Source: Planctomycetota bacterium
GTDB lineage: Bacteria; Planctomycetota; JAJSAM01; JAJVHW01
Length of the DNA stretch: 64,000 nucleotides
Direction: 5' to 3'
Assembly: GCA_024280885.1 (NCBI GenBank)
Contig: JAJRPF010000070.1
Coordinates: 43,861-107,860 of the forward strand
Below the pieces are notes generated by a model. That model was not told the origin of the DNA, did no database searches, and worked only from the letters and a program-made list of their open reading frames with translations. This document shows, piece after piece, positions 7,245 to 15,284 of the stretch (positions are counted from its first letter, which is position 1; the number at the start of each line of letters is the position of its first letter). Made by a program: the position numbers and the translations under genes.

Positions 7245-9026
7245 GTGATCCTGCGGGCATTCAAGATGGTGCACTACCGGGGGCTGCCCGAGGTCGTTGC
7301 GCGGGACCTCCCGGAGCGCGGGCTTGCCACTGTCGCCCTCCCGGATACGTGCGCTGCCGAGGTCATCGCCGCGGCGATCGGCTTCGCATTCGGGGCGGAG
7401 CCCGAGGCCGATGTCGTGGACGCCGAGCAGGGCTTCGCGTATGTCGAACTCGGGCTCTCGCTGCCGTCTGGCGCGCAGGTGTCGCTCTTTCGCGGCATCG
7501 ATCGCCGCGGCGTGATCCAGGCGTCGCTGCGAGAAGAGCAAGGGCAACGAGTGACCGGTGGTGTGAACGAGGTTGCCGCGCGCCTTTCTGCGTTGCTCGG
7601 CGAGGACGTCATCGACTGGGCTCGCGGTGTCGTCGTCAACGCCGATGCTGAGCCCGATGCGAGCGCCGCGGCGCGGTTGGTTGATCCGGACGCGACCGAA
7701 TCGAACGCTGCTCGGGCACAGTCTATCGATGTCGACCAGGGCTCAGCGGCCACAGCGGACGCGCGTGCCGCCATCGTAGAGGTCGAGCGCGCGCTGCGTC
7801 TGGAGCGATTGGAACTGCTGGCCGAACGCCATCACGCCGAATTGCTTACCCACGGCGCACATCTGCGTCGCGAGCGCGTCGAGGTGGACCGCATCGTGGA
7901 TCGCGAGAACGCCGAGCGCGATCGGGTTCGGACGCGACTGCGCCGCGTGAACGAGTTCCGCGATCAGGTCGCGCGTGCTGAAGCGACGGCGCCTGAGGCC
8001 GACGCAGCCCCGGTCGCACCGCCACCGCAGCACCGAACACGGGTTCAGCGTGCGCTCGTCGCGTGTTCGGCGGTGCTTCTCACGATGCTCGTTCTCTACG
8101 CCACGTCCGTGACCGGCGATCCGGATCGCACGCTGGTGTCGGTGAGCCTCGGGTTGGCGCTCGTCGTGTCCGTATCGTCCTACGTCGTCGTCGCTTCCGA
8201 CGGTCGCAGTCGCGCGGACGGGCTCGCGATGGACGCCGCGCCCGTCGCGACCCGAACCTGGCGTGACGCGTTGCGGCATCGCTTCGCGGATTTGAATGAC
8301 CCCGACGACCCCGCGACACCGCGCCGGCTACGCGAACGACTCGCGGCGCTCGATGAGCGTCTGGCCCCGCTTCACGCACAGCTCGAGGCGATCGACGATG
8401 CGGTCACGATCTTCGACGTCGAGACCGGGCGCGCCGCGCGTGCGCTCCACTTGTCGCTGCCGGAGCCGGAACTTGCCGACGTGGGACTGCCAGGTGGCAT
8501 GGACGCACGCGCTGCGACGCGTCGTGTCCACGTACTCGGGGACGCGGTCTACGCGACCACCGTCGAGCGTGACGCGCTTCTCGCCGGAGGCGCCGTCCAG
8601 CGTGCAGACGCCCGCCAGGCATTGGCCGATGCGCTCGCGACCCTGGCGGGGGAGGATGGCGCGCGTGTCGATGGGATCTTGGAGTCGATCGACGCGTTCA
8701 GCGTTCGGAACGACGAAGACGCGTACGAGGACGAGAGAGAGTCTGCACTGGTCGAGCGTCTGCACCGGGCTCTGGAAGCGGTCGAACGCGCTTCTTCGGC
8801 ACCGATCCAGGCCGACCCGGCTGCGAGAGAGCCTTCAGACGAGCGCGCGCCGCGCTTCGCGGTCCTCGCGACTCTTCCGGTGGGCGCCGATGCTGCGTCC
8901 GTCACGAGCGCCGTTCAAGCGGCGGATCCAACGATCGTCCAGTTGATCGTCGGTGTCCCCAGCGGCGGCTCGGGTGACCGCATGGTCTTGCCGCGCCGCC
9001 GCCGTGGCGCCGCGCGCCCGGAGTGA
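7245..9026 (+). CDS. SMC/RecF-like membrane protein lacking a P-loop
   Basis: GTG at 7245 is chosen because AGGTGG lies 8 nt upstream and the next residues, ILRAFKMVHYRGLPEVV, match the first strand of SMC/RecF/Rad50 ATPase heads; ATG at 7266 would cut this off. The product is 593 residues. Where these ATPases carry GxNGxGKST, this protein reads VALPDTCAAEVIAAAIGFAFG, so the Walker A loop is lost while the flanking pattern is kept. Residues 165-250 are predicted coiled coil. Two transmembrane helices follow (about 270-290 and 300-322), then a second coiled coil and a C-terminal domain. By analogy with YhaN/AAA_23 proteins it may be a structural, non-hydrolysing relative. Function unknown. Confidence 0.6.
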   Translation: MILRAFKMVHYRGLPEVVARDLPERGLATVALPDTCAAEVIAAAIGFAFGAEPEADVVDAEQGFAYVELGLSLPSGAQVSLFRGIDRRGVIQASLREEQGQRVTGGVNEVAARLSALLGEDVIDWARGVVVNADAEPDASAAARLVDPDATESNAARAQSIDVDQGSAATADARAAIVEVERALRLERLELLAERHHAELLTHGAHLRRERVEVDRIVDRENAERDRVRTRLRRVNEFRDQVARAEATAPEADAAPVAPPPQHRTRVQRALVACSAVLLTMLVLYATSVTGDPDRTLVSVSLGLALVVSVSSYVVVASDGRSRADGLAMDAAPVATRTWRDALRHRFADLNDPDDPATPRRLRERLAALDERLAPLHAQLEAIDDAVTIFDVETGRAARALHLSLPEPELADVGLPGGMDARAATRRVHVLGDAVYATTVERDALLAGGAVQRADARQALADALATLAGEDGARVDGILESIDAFSVRNDEDAYEDERESALVERLHRALEAVERASSAPIQADPAAREPSDERAPRFAVLATLPVGADAASVTSAVQAADPTIVQLIVGVPSGGSGDRMVLPRRRRGAARPE

Positions 9027-9194
9027 CTCGAGACAGACATCCGGCGTGGCATCCGAAGTGACGCCTCGATGACGTCGTCCCGGCAGGCTCTCGGCACCCC
9101 GTCGCGCTCCACGCGCGAGCCTCTCTTTTTAGGGACGCGGCTGTAGCTCGACGCGGAGACTCCTCGCTCCGTACGTCACGAGACCGCCCTCCCC

Positions 9195-10601
9195 GTGTAC
9201 CAACTCTTCCTCTCGTTCCGCTTCATCTGGCGTCATCGCCTGATGACCCTGATTGGCGCCTTCTTCGTCGGCGCGAGCCTTGTCGTACTCATCGTCGTTA
9301 TGGCGGTGATGGACGGGTTCCAGGCGAAATTGAAGGATACATTCGCGGGCTCCGAGGCCGACCTCATGGTCACGCCCCGGTATCCCGGCGTCGATCTAGA
9401 CCTCCTGGAAGAGGCCCTCCGCGTGCGCCTGGGCGATCGGCTGGTCGCCGCGGGCCCCTACTTCGAGACGATCTCGATGGTGCGTCGCGAGGGCTTCGTT
9501 GACCCGTCCGTCATGGAGGAGTTCCAGGTCTCTCAGGTCCTTGGCGTCGACGGTCGCGCGGAGCAGCGTGTCAACCACTTCGGCGAGTATCTCCACGAGG
9601 CGCCGGATCGAACGAAGCCGATGGTGGTCGACCTTGATGAGCCGTTCCGGGTACACGACGCCGAGCAGGCCTCGTATGACCGCATCGGCGTCATCCTCGG
9701 GCGCGGTCTCGCACGCAGTCTGCGGGTGATCCCGGGGCAGCGCGTGAAGCTCTTCGCTCTCGTCTCGAAAGGCAATGCCGAGCCGGGCGGCGGTGATCCC
9801 AATCTGGCGGATTATCAGCTACGCCAGGAGCTGTTCCAGGTGGTTGGGATCTACCAGAGTGGCAACAGTGAGATCGATCGCAATTGCGTATTCATGGACG
9901 AGACGGACTTCGCGAAGTTCTTCGATGCCAGGACCGCGCGCGGCTCGTTGCGAATTCGACTCGCTGACTCCGATGCCGACTTCGAGGCTGCGCGCGACAA
10001 GATCGTGGATGACTGGTGGGCGATCGTGAACGAGAGCCTGCCCGAAGGCCGTGTGCCGCCGCCTTGGTTGCGCGACGAGAACGCCCGCGCAGCGTACGCA
10101 TTCACGGTACTGCCCTGGTCGGCGCACCACGAGCCCATGGTGCGCGCCATCGAGAGCGAGAAGGCGATGATCCTCGTCATCGCCTTCTTGATCGTGATCG
10201 CGGGCACGTCATCCATCTTCGCGGCGCAGTGGCTGCTCGTGAGCGACAAGGTGCGCGAGATCGGGATACTGCGCGCGCTCGGTGCCGACGTGAAGGGCGT
10301 CGCGATCATCTTCGTCCTGAATGGTTTCTTGATGGGGATCCTCGGCTCGATCGGTGGGACGTTCGCCGGTCTGCTCTTCGTCGATCGGATCGATGACGTG
10401 CACGAGTTCATCGGCTGGGTGACAGGACGCGACATCTTCGATCCCGAGATCTACCTCTTCCGTCAGATCCCCACGCGCGTGGACCCGGAACAGGTTCTTC
10501 AGTTCGCTGGCGCCGCACTGGTCTGCACGCTGATCGCTGCGGCCATTCCTGCGCTGCGCGCTGGCCTCATGGACCCGGCGAGGGCGCTTCACCATGAGTA
10601 G
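9195..10601 (+). CDS. LolC/LolE-type ABC permease (FtsX family)
   Basis: This 468-residue protein has the MacB/FtsX layout. A first transmembrane helix near residues 14-39 (LIGAFFVGASLVVLIVVMAVM) is followed by a periplasmic domain of about 280 residues and three C-terminal helices (about 322-345, 370-397, 432-455). It ends ALRAGLMDPARALHHE, the usual C-terminus of LolC/E. With the ATPase 9 bp downstream it would form a lipoprotein-releasing or related mechanotransmission complex in the inner membrane. Only one permease gene is present, so a homodimer is implied. The start is GTG with no strong ribosome-binding site. The 168 bp upstream hold no gene. Confidence 0.85.
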   Translation: MYQLFLSFRFIWRHRLMTLIGAFFVGASLVVLIVVMAVMDGFQAKLKDTFAGSEADLMVTPRYPGVDLDLLEEALRVRLGDRLVAAGPYFETISMVRREGFVDPSVMEEFQVSQVLGVDGRAEQRVNHFGEYLHEAPDRTKPMVVDLDEPFRVHDAEQASYDRIGVILGRGLARSLRVIPGQRVKLFALVSKGNAEPGGGDPNLADYQLRQELFQVVGIYQSGNSEIDRNCVFMDETDFAKFFDARTARGSLRIRLADSDADFEAARDKIVDDWWAIVNESLPEGRVPPPWLRDENARAAYAFTVLPWSAHHEPMVRAIESEKAMILVIAFLIVIAGTSSIFAAQWLLVSDKVREIGILRALGADVKGVAIIFVLNGFLMGILGSIGGTFAGLLFVDRIDDVHEFIGWVTGRDIFDPEIYLFRQIPTRVDPEQVLQFAGAALVCTLIAAAIPALRAGLMDPARALHHE

Positions 10602-10610
10602 TCGCAAGTC

Positions 10611-11405
10611 GTGAGCGAGCGCGCGAAAGCCGATGTGGGGCGTGCGAGCGGCGGCGCGGGAACCGATGTGGTACTCGAGGCGCGGGGACTCGTTCGCTCC
10701 TTCAAGATGGGGCGCGAGACCATCGAGATCCTGCGCGGACTCGACCTCACCGTGCGCCGGGGCGAACGTGTCAGCGTTGTCGGCGCGTCAGGCTCTGGCA
10801 AGACGACAATGATGAACGTCCTCGGTCTTCTCGACCGGCCTCAATCGGGAACTGTGCGACTGCTCGGTCAGGACCCTGCCGCCAGTGGCGCCATCCGCCG
10901 CAACGAGCTGCGCAACCGGGGCGTCGGCTTCATCTTTCAGTTCTATCATCTGGTCAACGAACTGTCGGCGATCGAGAACGTCGTCTTGCCCGCGATGATC
11001 GGGTCGAGCCTCTTCGGCTGGTTCGGCGCCCGCGCGAGCGCCCTGGCGCGGGCAGCCAGCTTGCTCGAGCATGTCGGTCTCGCAGAACGCATGCGGCATC
11101 GACCGCAGGAACTCTCCGGCGGCGAGCGCCAGCGCGTTGCGATTGCCCGTGCGCTCATGAACGATCCGGCGATCCTCTTCTGCGACGAGCCGACCGGGAA
11201 TCTCGATCCACGCACGAGCGGAGGGATCGAGGAGCTACTTCTCGAACTCGGTAGCCAGGGGCGCGCGATGCTCCTCGTGACGCACGATATGACGTTCGCC
11301 GCAAGATGTGACCGCGTCCTGCGTCTGAACGATGGGCAGCTCGTTCCGCTCGATGAGTTCGGGCAGGTCTCCCAGGTCACCGACGCTGCGGGTAATCTAT
11401 CCTGA
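10611..11405 (+). CDS. LolD-type ABC transporter ATP-binding protein
   Basis: The 264-residue ATPase has Walker A GASGSGKTT (about residue 60), a Q-loop (FIFQFYHL), the signature LSGGERQR, Walker B ILFCDEPTGNLDP and the switch His in LLVTHD. The NLDP and FQFYHL variants are characteristic of the LolD/MacB subfamily. About 15 extra residues (GWFGARASALARAAS) sit between the Q-loop and the signature. It would power the FtsX-family permease encoded just upstream. The start is GTG, and the two genes are clearly co-transcribed. Confidence 0.9.
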   Translation: MSERAKADVGRASGGAGTDVVLEARGLVRSFKMGRETIEILRGLDLTVRRGERVSVVGASGSGKTTMMNVLGLLDRPQSGTVRLLGQDPAASGAIRRNELRNRGVGFIFQFYHLVNELSAIENVVLPAMIGSSLFGWFGARASALARAASLLEHVGLAERMRHRPQELSGGERQRVAIARALMNDPAILFCDEPTGNLDPRTSGGIEELLLELGSQGRAMLLVTHDMTFAARCDRVLRLNDGQLVPLDEFGQVSQVTDAAGNLS

Positions 11406-11472
11406 GGACGTGCGTTCGCAGCGCGCCCAGAACCGGTGACCAGGTCACCCTGTCCCGTCGACGGAGGCTCAG

Positions 11473-11796
11473 ATGATGTGCTCAACGATCTTTCGCCGGG
11501 GCCTCGCGCTCTCGCTGCGCACCGTCGGCACTCTGGTTCTTCTCGGACTCACGACGACGGCGCTCTCCGGCTGCCGCTCGGACGGCGGCGTGGGACGCCG
11601 CGACTCCCAGCGCAGCATGAGGTTCACCCTCGACGCGGTCGAGAGTCAGTATGAGCGTGACGTCGCGAACACGAACGCCAACGCGTCCGAGTTGTCGGAT
11701 TGGTTCGACGGCGAAGTCTCGGATCCGTGGGCCGGTGTCCAACGCACGGTTCACCTCTATCTCGAGGGGAACGCCGGCGAGAACTTCGGTGATTGA
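11473..11796 (+). CDS. Small lipoprotein, function unknown
   Basis: The 107-residue product begins with a basic n-region and a hydrophobic core ending in the lipobox LSGC near residue 35. The mature part is short and polar, rich in Asp/Asn (DWFDGEVSDPWAGVQRTVHLYLEGN), with no recognised domain. GGAGG lies 5-8 nt before paired ATG codons. It follows the ABC genes by 67 bp in the same direction, so it may be a partner or substrate of the Lol-type complex. That link is inference from position only. Confidence 0.6.
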   Translation: MMCSTIFRRGLALSLRTVGTLVLLGLTTTALSGCRSDGGVGRRDSQRSMRFTLDAVESQYERDVANTNANASELSDWFDGEVSDPWAGVQRTVHLYLEGNAGENFGD

Positions 11797-12383
11797 TTCG
11801 GTGATCTGGTCGCCGCGCCCTGCCCCTTCTGCCTCGGAAGTGCATTTTCCACCCCCCTTGCCGGATGTTCTCTTTTCCCTAAGACGTCGAGTCCGGCGAT
11901 AATCAGGGCGTGTCGGGGTTGGGGTCGACCCCCCCGTAAAATGGCTCGCCGCATACACTCCACATCACATTCCCCTTTTCTCTACCGGCAGTCGTCCTCC
12001 TCGGCACACTCCTCACGCTGGTTGGCTCACACATCGGGCCTGGCTCACACATCGGGCCTGGCTCACCGTTGTTGAGACTCCACCAGCCTCCTCGGTTCTC
12101 GTTGCAGGCGTCCCAGAGCCTCGCCTGACCGAAGCGCTCGTGAATTGAGCGCTCGCGCAGAAATTTGGCGCCGCGTTCCAGGATTGAGGCGGACCCATCG
12201 CTCGCGCCCGCCATCGGTGCTCGTAGCGGCGTCTCAATAGCGCCGCTCTCTACTCCGCCCGGCCACTCCGTCTTCGTCGGCCCCAGCCGACGAGCGTCGA
12301 GGTGCGCGGCTGTGCGACGAGCCGCAGCGCGGCGTCTCGCTCGTAGGCCTGCTCAGGCAGGTTCGTTCGGCAGGAGGCTGCGA
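11797..12383. other. 587-bp stretch without a supported gene
   Basis: No reading frame here looks like protein. The stretch contains the palindrome GGGGTCGACCCC near 11922-11933 and an 18-bp tandem repeat at 12024-12067. It separates the small lipoprotein from the convergent antiporter gene. A 103-codon minus-strand frame crosses the repeat (GPMCEPGPMCEP) and is judged spurious. Confidence 0.55.
12024..12067. repeat. 18-bp tandem repeat, about 2.4 copies
   Basis: GGCTCACACATCGGGCCT occurs at 12024-12041 and 12042-12059 without mismatch, and a partial third copy (GGCTCACC) follows. It is intergenic. Confidence 0.9.
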
Positions 12384-15203
12384 TCAGGCTGCTGGCGGTG
12401 ACGGGAGAAGTACGATGCGGGTGTCCACGGTGGCTTCCATCTTGGTCGAAGCCGTGACATTCATGAGCTCGGGCGCCGCGTGACGACCGGTCTCGGTGAA
12501 GACCGCCCCGGCGACGACGAGCGCGTGCGCCACGCCGTCGGGTGCTGCGCGCGTCGCTCCCTTTTCGAGTGCGACGTGCTCGCCGTCCGCGATCCACTCG
12601 TTCCGCGCGTCGCGTTCGATGTGGGCGAAGCCCGGCTTGTCGCGCAGCAGGTTGTCCGCCCGACGCTGCGCGAAGGCCGTCCACACCGCCGCCTCCAAGT
12701 GGTCGTGCTTGTCCATCAACGCGCAGAACGCGTCGCGGCCGATCTTCACGACTGTGACCGGCGTCGCCGCGCGGATCGATGCCGTGCGCGCCTCGCCCGT
12801 GAGCAATGCCATCTCGCCGAGGATGTCGCCGCCGCCGAAGACATCGAGGAGCGTCTCCTTGCCGTCGATCTCGCGGAGAACGTGCATCGCTCCGCGCGCG
12901 ATCACATAGAGGCTGTCGCCCTGATCGCCCTCGCGGAAGACGTACTCGCCCTTCGGGACGACGGAGCGCGTCGCACTCTTCGCCAGCTCCGCCAGGCCCG
13001 CGGCGTCGAGAGGCTCGAAGAGGGGAACGTCGCCGAGCAATGCGGCCACGTCGGGAATCGGCATCCGTCGGCGCGTCGTATGCAACTCCTGGATGCGCAC
13101 GGAGACGTCACCCATGAAGCGCTCGGCTACGCTGTGATCGAGTGTGCCGTCGTGCGACTGATGTTCGTATGCGGCGCGCTCGAAGTTGAGCGCGAGACGT
13201 TCTGCGATCCGGTTCTCGACTGCCCCGGCGATCTCTGGAAGATGGACGCGTAGCTCTTCGAGGCGTTCCTTGCCGCTCGCCAGATAGCCGCGATACGTCG
13301 TCCTAATCTGCTCGGCGATGGCGTCGTCCATGCCGTCCAGTTGATCGACACGTTCGAGCACCGCCGCCGCCGCGTAGGCTTCGCCGCGCGCGAGATCGTA
13401 GAGGTACGACAGGTTCTCGGTCTCGGTCGAACCCATCATCCGGGCGTAGAGATCGTTCTTGCGCACGGTGCGTCGAACCCAGGCGGTTACCGGTCCGACG
13501 ACGGGATGACGCGTGGCAGGCGGGTCGGCCTCGCCGTTCGACAGCTTGTCGAGTTGCGCGTCGATTTCCTGTGACAGCGCGTTGACTGCTGCGCCGCTCA
13601 GAGTGCCCTGCGAGAACGCGCGCCAGTACGCGCCGCGTTCAATGCGCAATGCCTGGCGCCAGTAGCCTTCGGCGCGTTCCGCCGCGGTCCCGGAGGCGAG
13701 TGTCGCCGTCACGGAAGCCGCCTGCCGGTCGATCTCCTCCGCGCGCTCGGCAATGCGCTCTTCCACAGCTTTCCAACGAACCGTGCGGAGCGCACGCGAG
13801 TTCGCCAGCCCCGCGATGTCGTGGCGCACGTGGCCGAGGGCCGCCGACTGCGCCGTGAGCTGCGCGAGTTCGTCTGCAGGCGGGGCCTTGTCGTAACCAA
13901 AGTGACGGAGCAGCGCGCCCATCGTCGTGCCATTGATGATCAGCGAGAGCAGCACGACGCCTGTCGTCACGATCACCATGCGCGACGCGAGCTCGTCCGG
14001 CACGCCTTCGGTGTGGGCGACGATCAGCGCCAGAGCGATCGACACGGCTCCGCGCAATCCGCCCCAACTGGCGGCGCACGCATCCGGCACGGAGATCTTG
14101 TTCTGCAGCGTGAGGTTCGCGAGCGGACGAAATGCGAACGTGACCGCCGTGCGGATGGTCATGATCCCTGCCCAGGCCGCGACGATCAATCCGAGCTCCG
14201 CGAGCCCGGCACCTTCGATGTTGGTTCCGATCACGATGCCGACAAGGAAGAAGAGCAACGTGTTCGCGATGTACGCGAGCATCTCCCAGAACTGGTGCAG
14301 GAAGTGCCCGACCTCGGGCGAAATGCGCGTCCGGCCTGGTCCCGACATCCAGAGCCCCGTGACGACGACGGCCATGACGCCGGAGACGTGGAGCATGCCC
14401 TCGGCGACCAGCATGGCGGCGTAGCAGAGGACCACCGTCAGGGTGATCTCGACGAGTGGGTCGTTGTAGGTCCGGCCCATCCACCACGACGCGATCAGCG
14501 AGAACGCGAATCCGACGGCGAGTCCGCCTCCGACCACGGTGATGAAATCGAGTGCCACGGAACCGGCGTCGACCGACATGCCGGGCGTCGCGAGTACACC
14601 AACGAGCACGGTGAAGAGGACGATCGCCGTGCCGTCGTTCATCAACGACTCGCCCTCGATGAGGGTCGCCAGGCGCTTCGATACGCCGAGTTCGCGCATG
14701 AGGGCCACGACGGCCACCGGGTCGGTGGCGCTGATCAAGACGCCGAAGACAAGCATCGCCGTGAAGCTCCAACCCCACGACTCCGGCACGAGGACGGTCA
14801 TCAGGAGCGCGGTCAGGCCGGTACAGACCATGAGGGCGGGCACGGCGAGGATCGAGATCGCGCCCAGAGCCTTGCGGAAGGCGTGTACCTCGAGGCCGTA
14901 CGCGGACTCGAAGATCAACGCAGGCAAGAAGACGAAGATGATCAGGTCGGACGAGATGTCCGCTCCGGCGCCCAGTCGCGAGAGCAGCCCATGGCCGCCG
15001 GCGGCGCCCGAGCCCTCCATCCACACGCCCAATCCGAGACCGATCAAGAGCATCAACACCGTGAATGGTGCGCGTAGCTTGGCCGAGATCATGCGCGTGG
15101 CGGCGCCGATGAGCAGCGCCAAGACCACGATGAGAATGACCGTGAATTCAGGTCCGTGGTGCACGAGTGCGTCCCCCCCAAGGTACGTTCGATCGCGCGA
15201 CAT
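12384..15203 (-). CDS. CPA1-family Na+/H+ antiporter with C-terminal cyclic-nucleotide-binding domain
   Basis: The 939-residue protein starts with about 12 transmembrane helices (residues 18-430). It carries the family motifs FVFLPALIFESAYG, ISATDPVAVVALM (the ion-binding D) and EGESLMNDGTAIVLF. A long cytoplasmic helical region (about 440-720) follows, then a Crp/cNMP-binding fold at about 725-850 with GGGDILGEMALLTGEARTAS, the phosphate-binding cassette including the conserved Glu and Arg. This layout resembles plant SOS1 and bacterial NhaP relatives. The substrate is most likely Na+ exchanged for H+, controlled by a ligand at the cNMP fold or by oligomerisation. The gene lies 81 bp after the K+ channel gene on the same strand. 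Confidence 0.9.
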   Translation of the reverse strand: MSRDRTYLGGDALVHHGPEFTVILIVVLALLIGAATRMISAKLRAPFTVLMLLIGLGLGVWMEGSGAAGGHGLLSRLGAGADISSDLIIFVFLPALIFESAYGLEVHAFRKALGAISILAVPALMVCTGLTALLMTVLVPESWGWSFTAMLVFGVLISATDPVAVVALMRELGVSKRLATLIEGESLMNDGTAIVLFTVLVGVLATPGMSVDAGSVALDFITVVGGGLAVGFAFSLIASWWMGRTYNDPLVEITLTVVLCYAAMLVAEGMLHVSGVMAVVVTGLWMSGPGRTRISPEVGHFLHQFWEMLAYIANTLLFFLVGIVIGTNIEGAGLAELGLIVAAWAGIMTIRTAVTFAFRPLANLTLQNKISVPDACAASWGGLRGAVSIALALIVAHTEGVPDELASRMVIVTTGVVLLSLIINGTTMGALLRHFGYDKAPPADELAQLTAQSAALGHVRHDIAGLANSRALRTVRWKAVEERIAERAEEIDRQAASVTATLASGTAAERAEGYWRQALRIERGAYWRAFSQGTLSGAAVNALSQEIDAQLDKLSNGEADPPATRHPVVGPVTAWVRRTVRKNDLYARMMGSTETENLSYLYDLARGEAYAAAAVLERVDQLDGMDDAIAEQIRTTYRGYLASGKERLEELRVHLPEIAGAVENRIAERLALNFERAAYEHQSHDGTLDHSVAERFMGDVSVRIQELHTTRRRMPIPDVAALLGDVPLFEPLDAAGLAELAKSATRSVVPKGEYVFREGDQGDSLYVIARGAMHVLREIDGKETLLDVFGGGDILGEMALLTGEARTASIRAATPVTVVKIGRDAFCALMDKHDHLEAAVWTAFAQRRADNLLRDKPGFAHIERDARNEWIADGEHVALEKGATRAAPDGVAHALVVAGAVFTETGRHAAPELMNVTASTKMEATVDTRIVLLPSPPAA

Positions 15204-15284
15204 CGCTCCGATGTCGTGACCGGTGTCTCAGGCTAGTCAGGATGGGTTCTGATACATGCGGACTTATTCAGTGGCGGGCACCAC

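Noticed and set aside
6559..7248. A frame running through both 201-bp copies
   Set aside because: It exists because 201 is divisible by 3. It is out of phase with the neighbouring gene, has no start with a ribosome-binding site and is Pro/Arg-rich.
11903..12214. A 103-codon minus-strand frame with GPMCEP repeats
   Set aside because: The repeats come from the 18-bp tandem DNA repeat, and the rest shows no recognisable domain.
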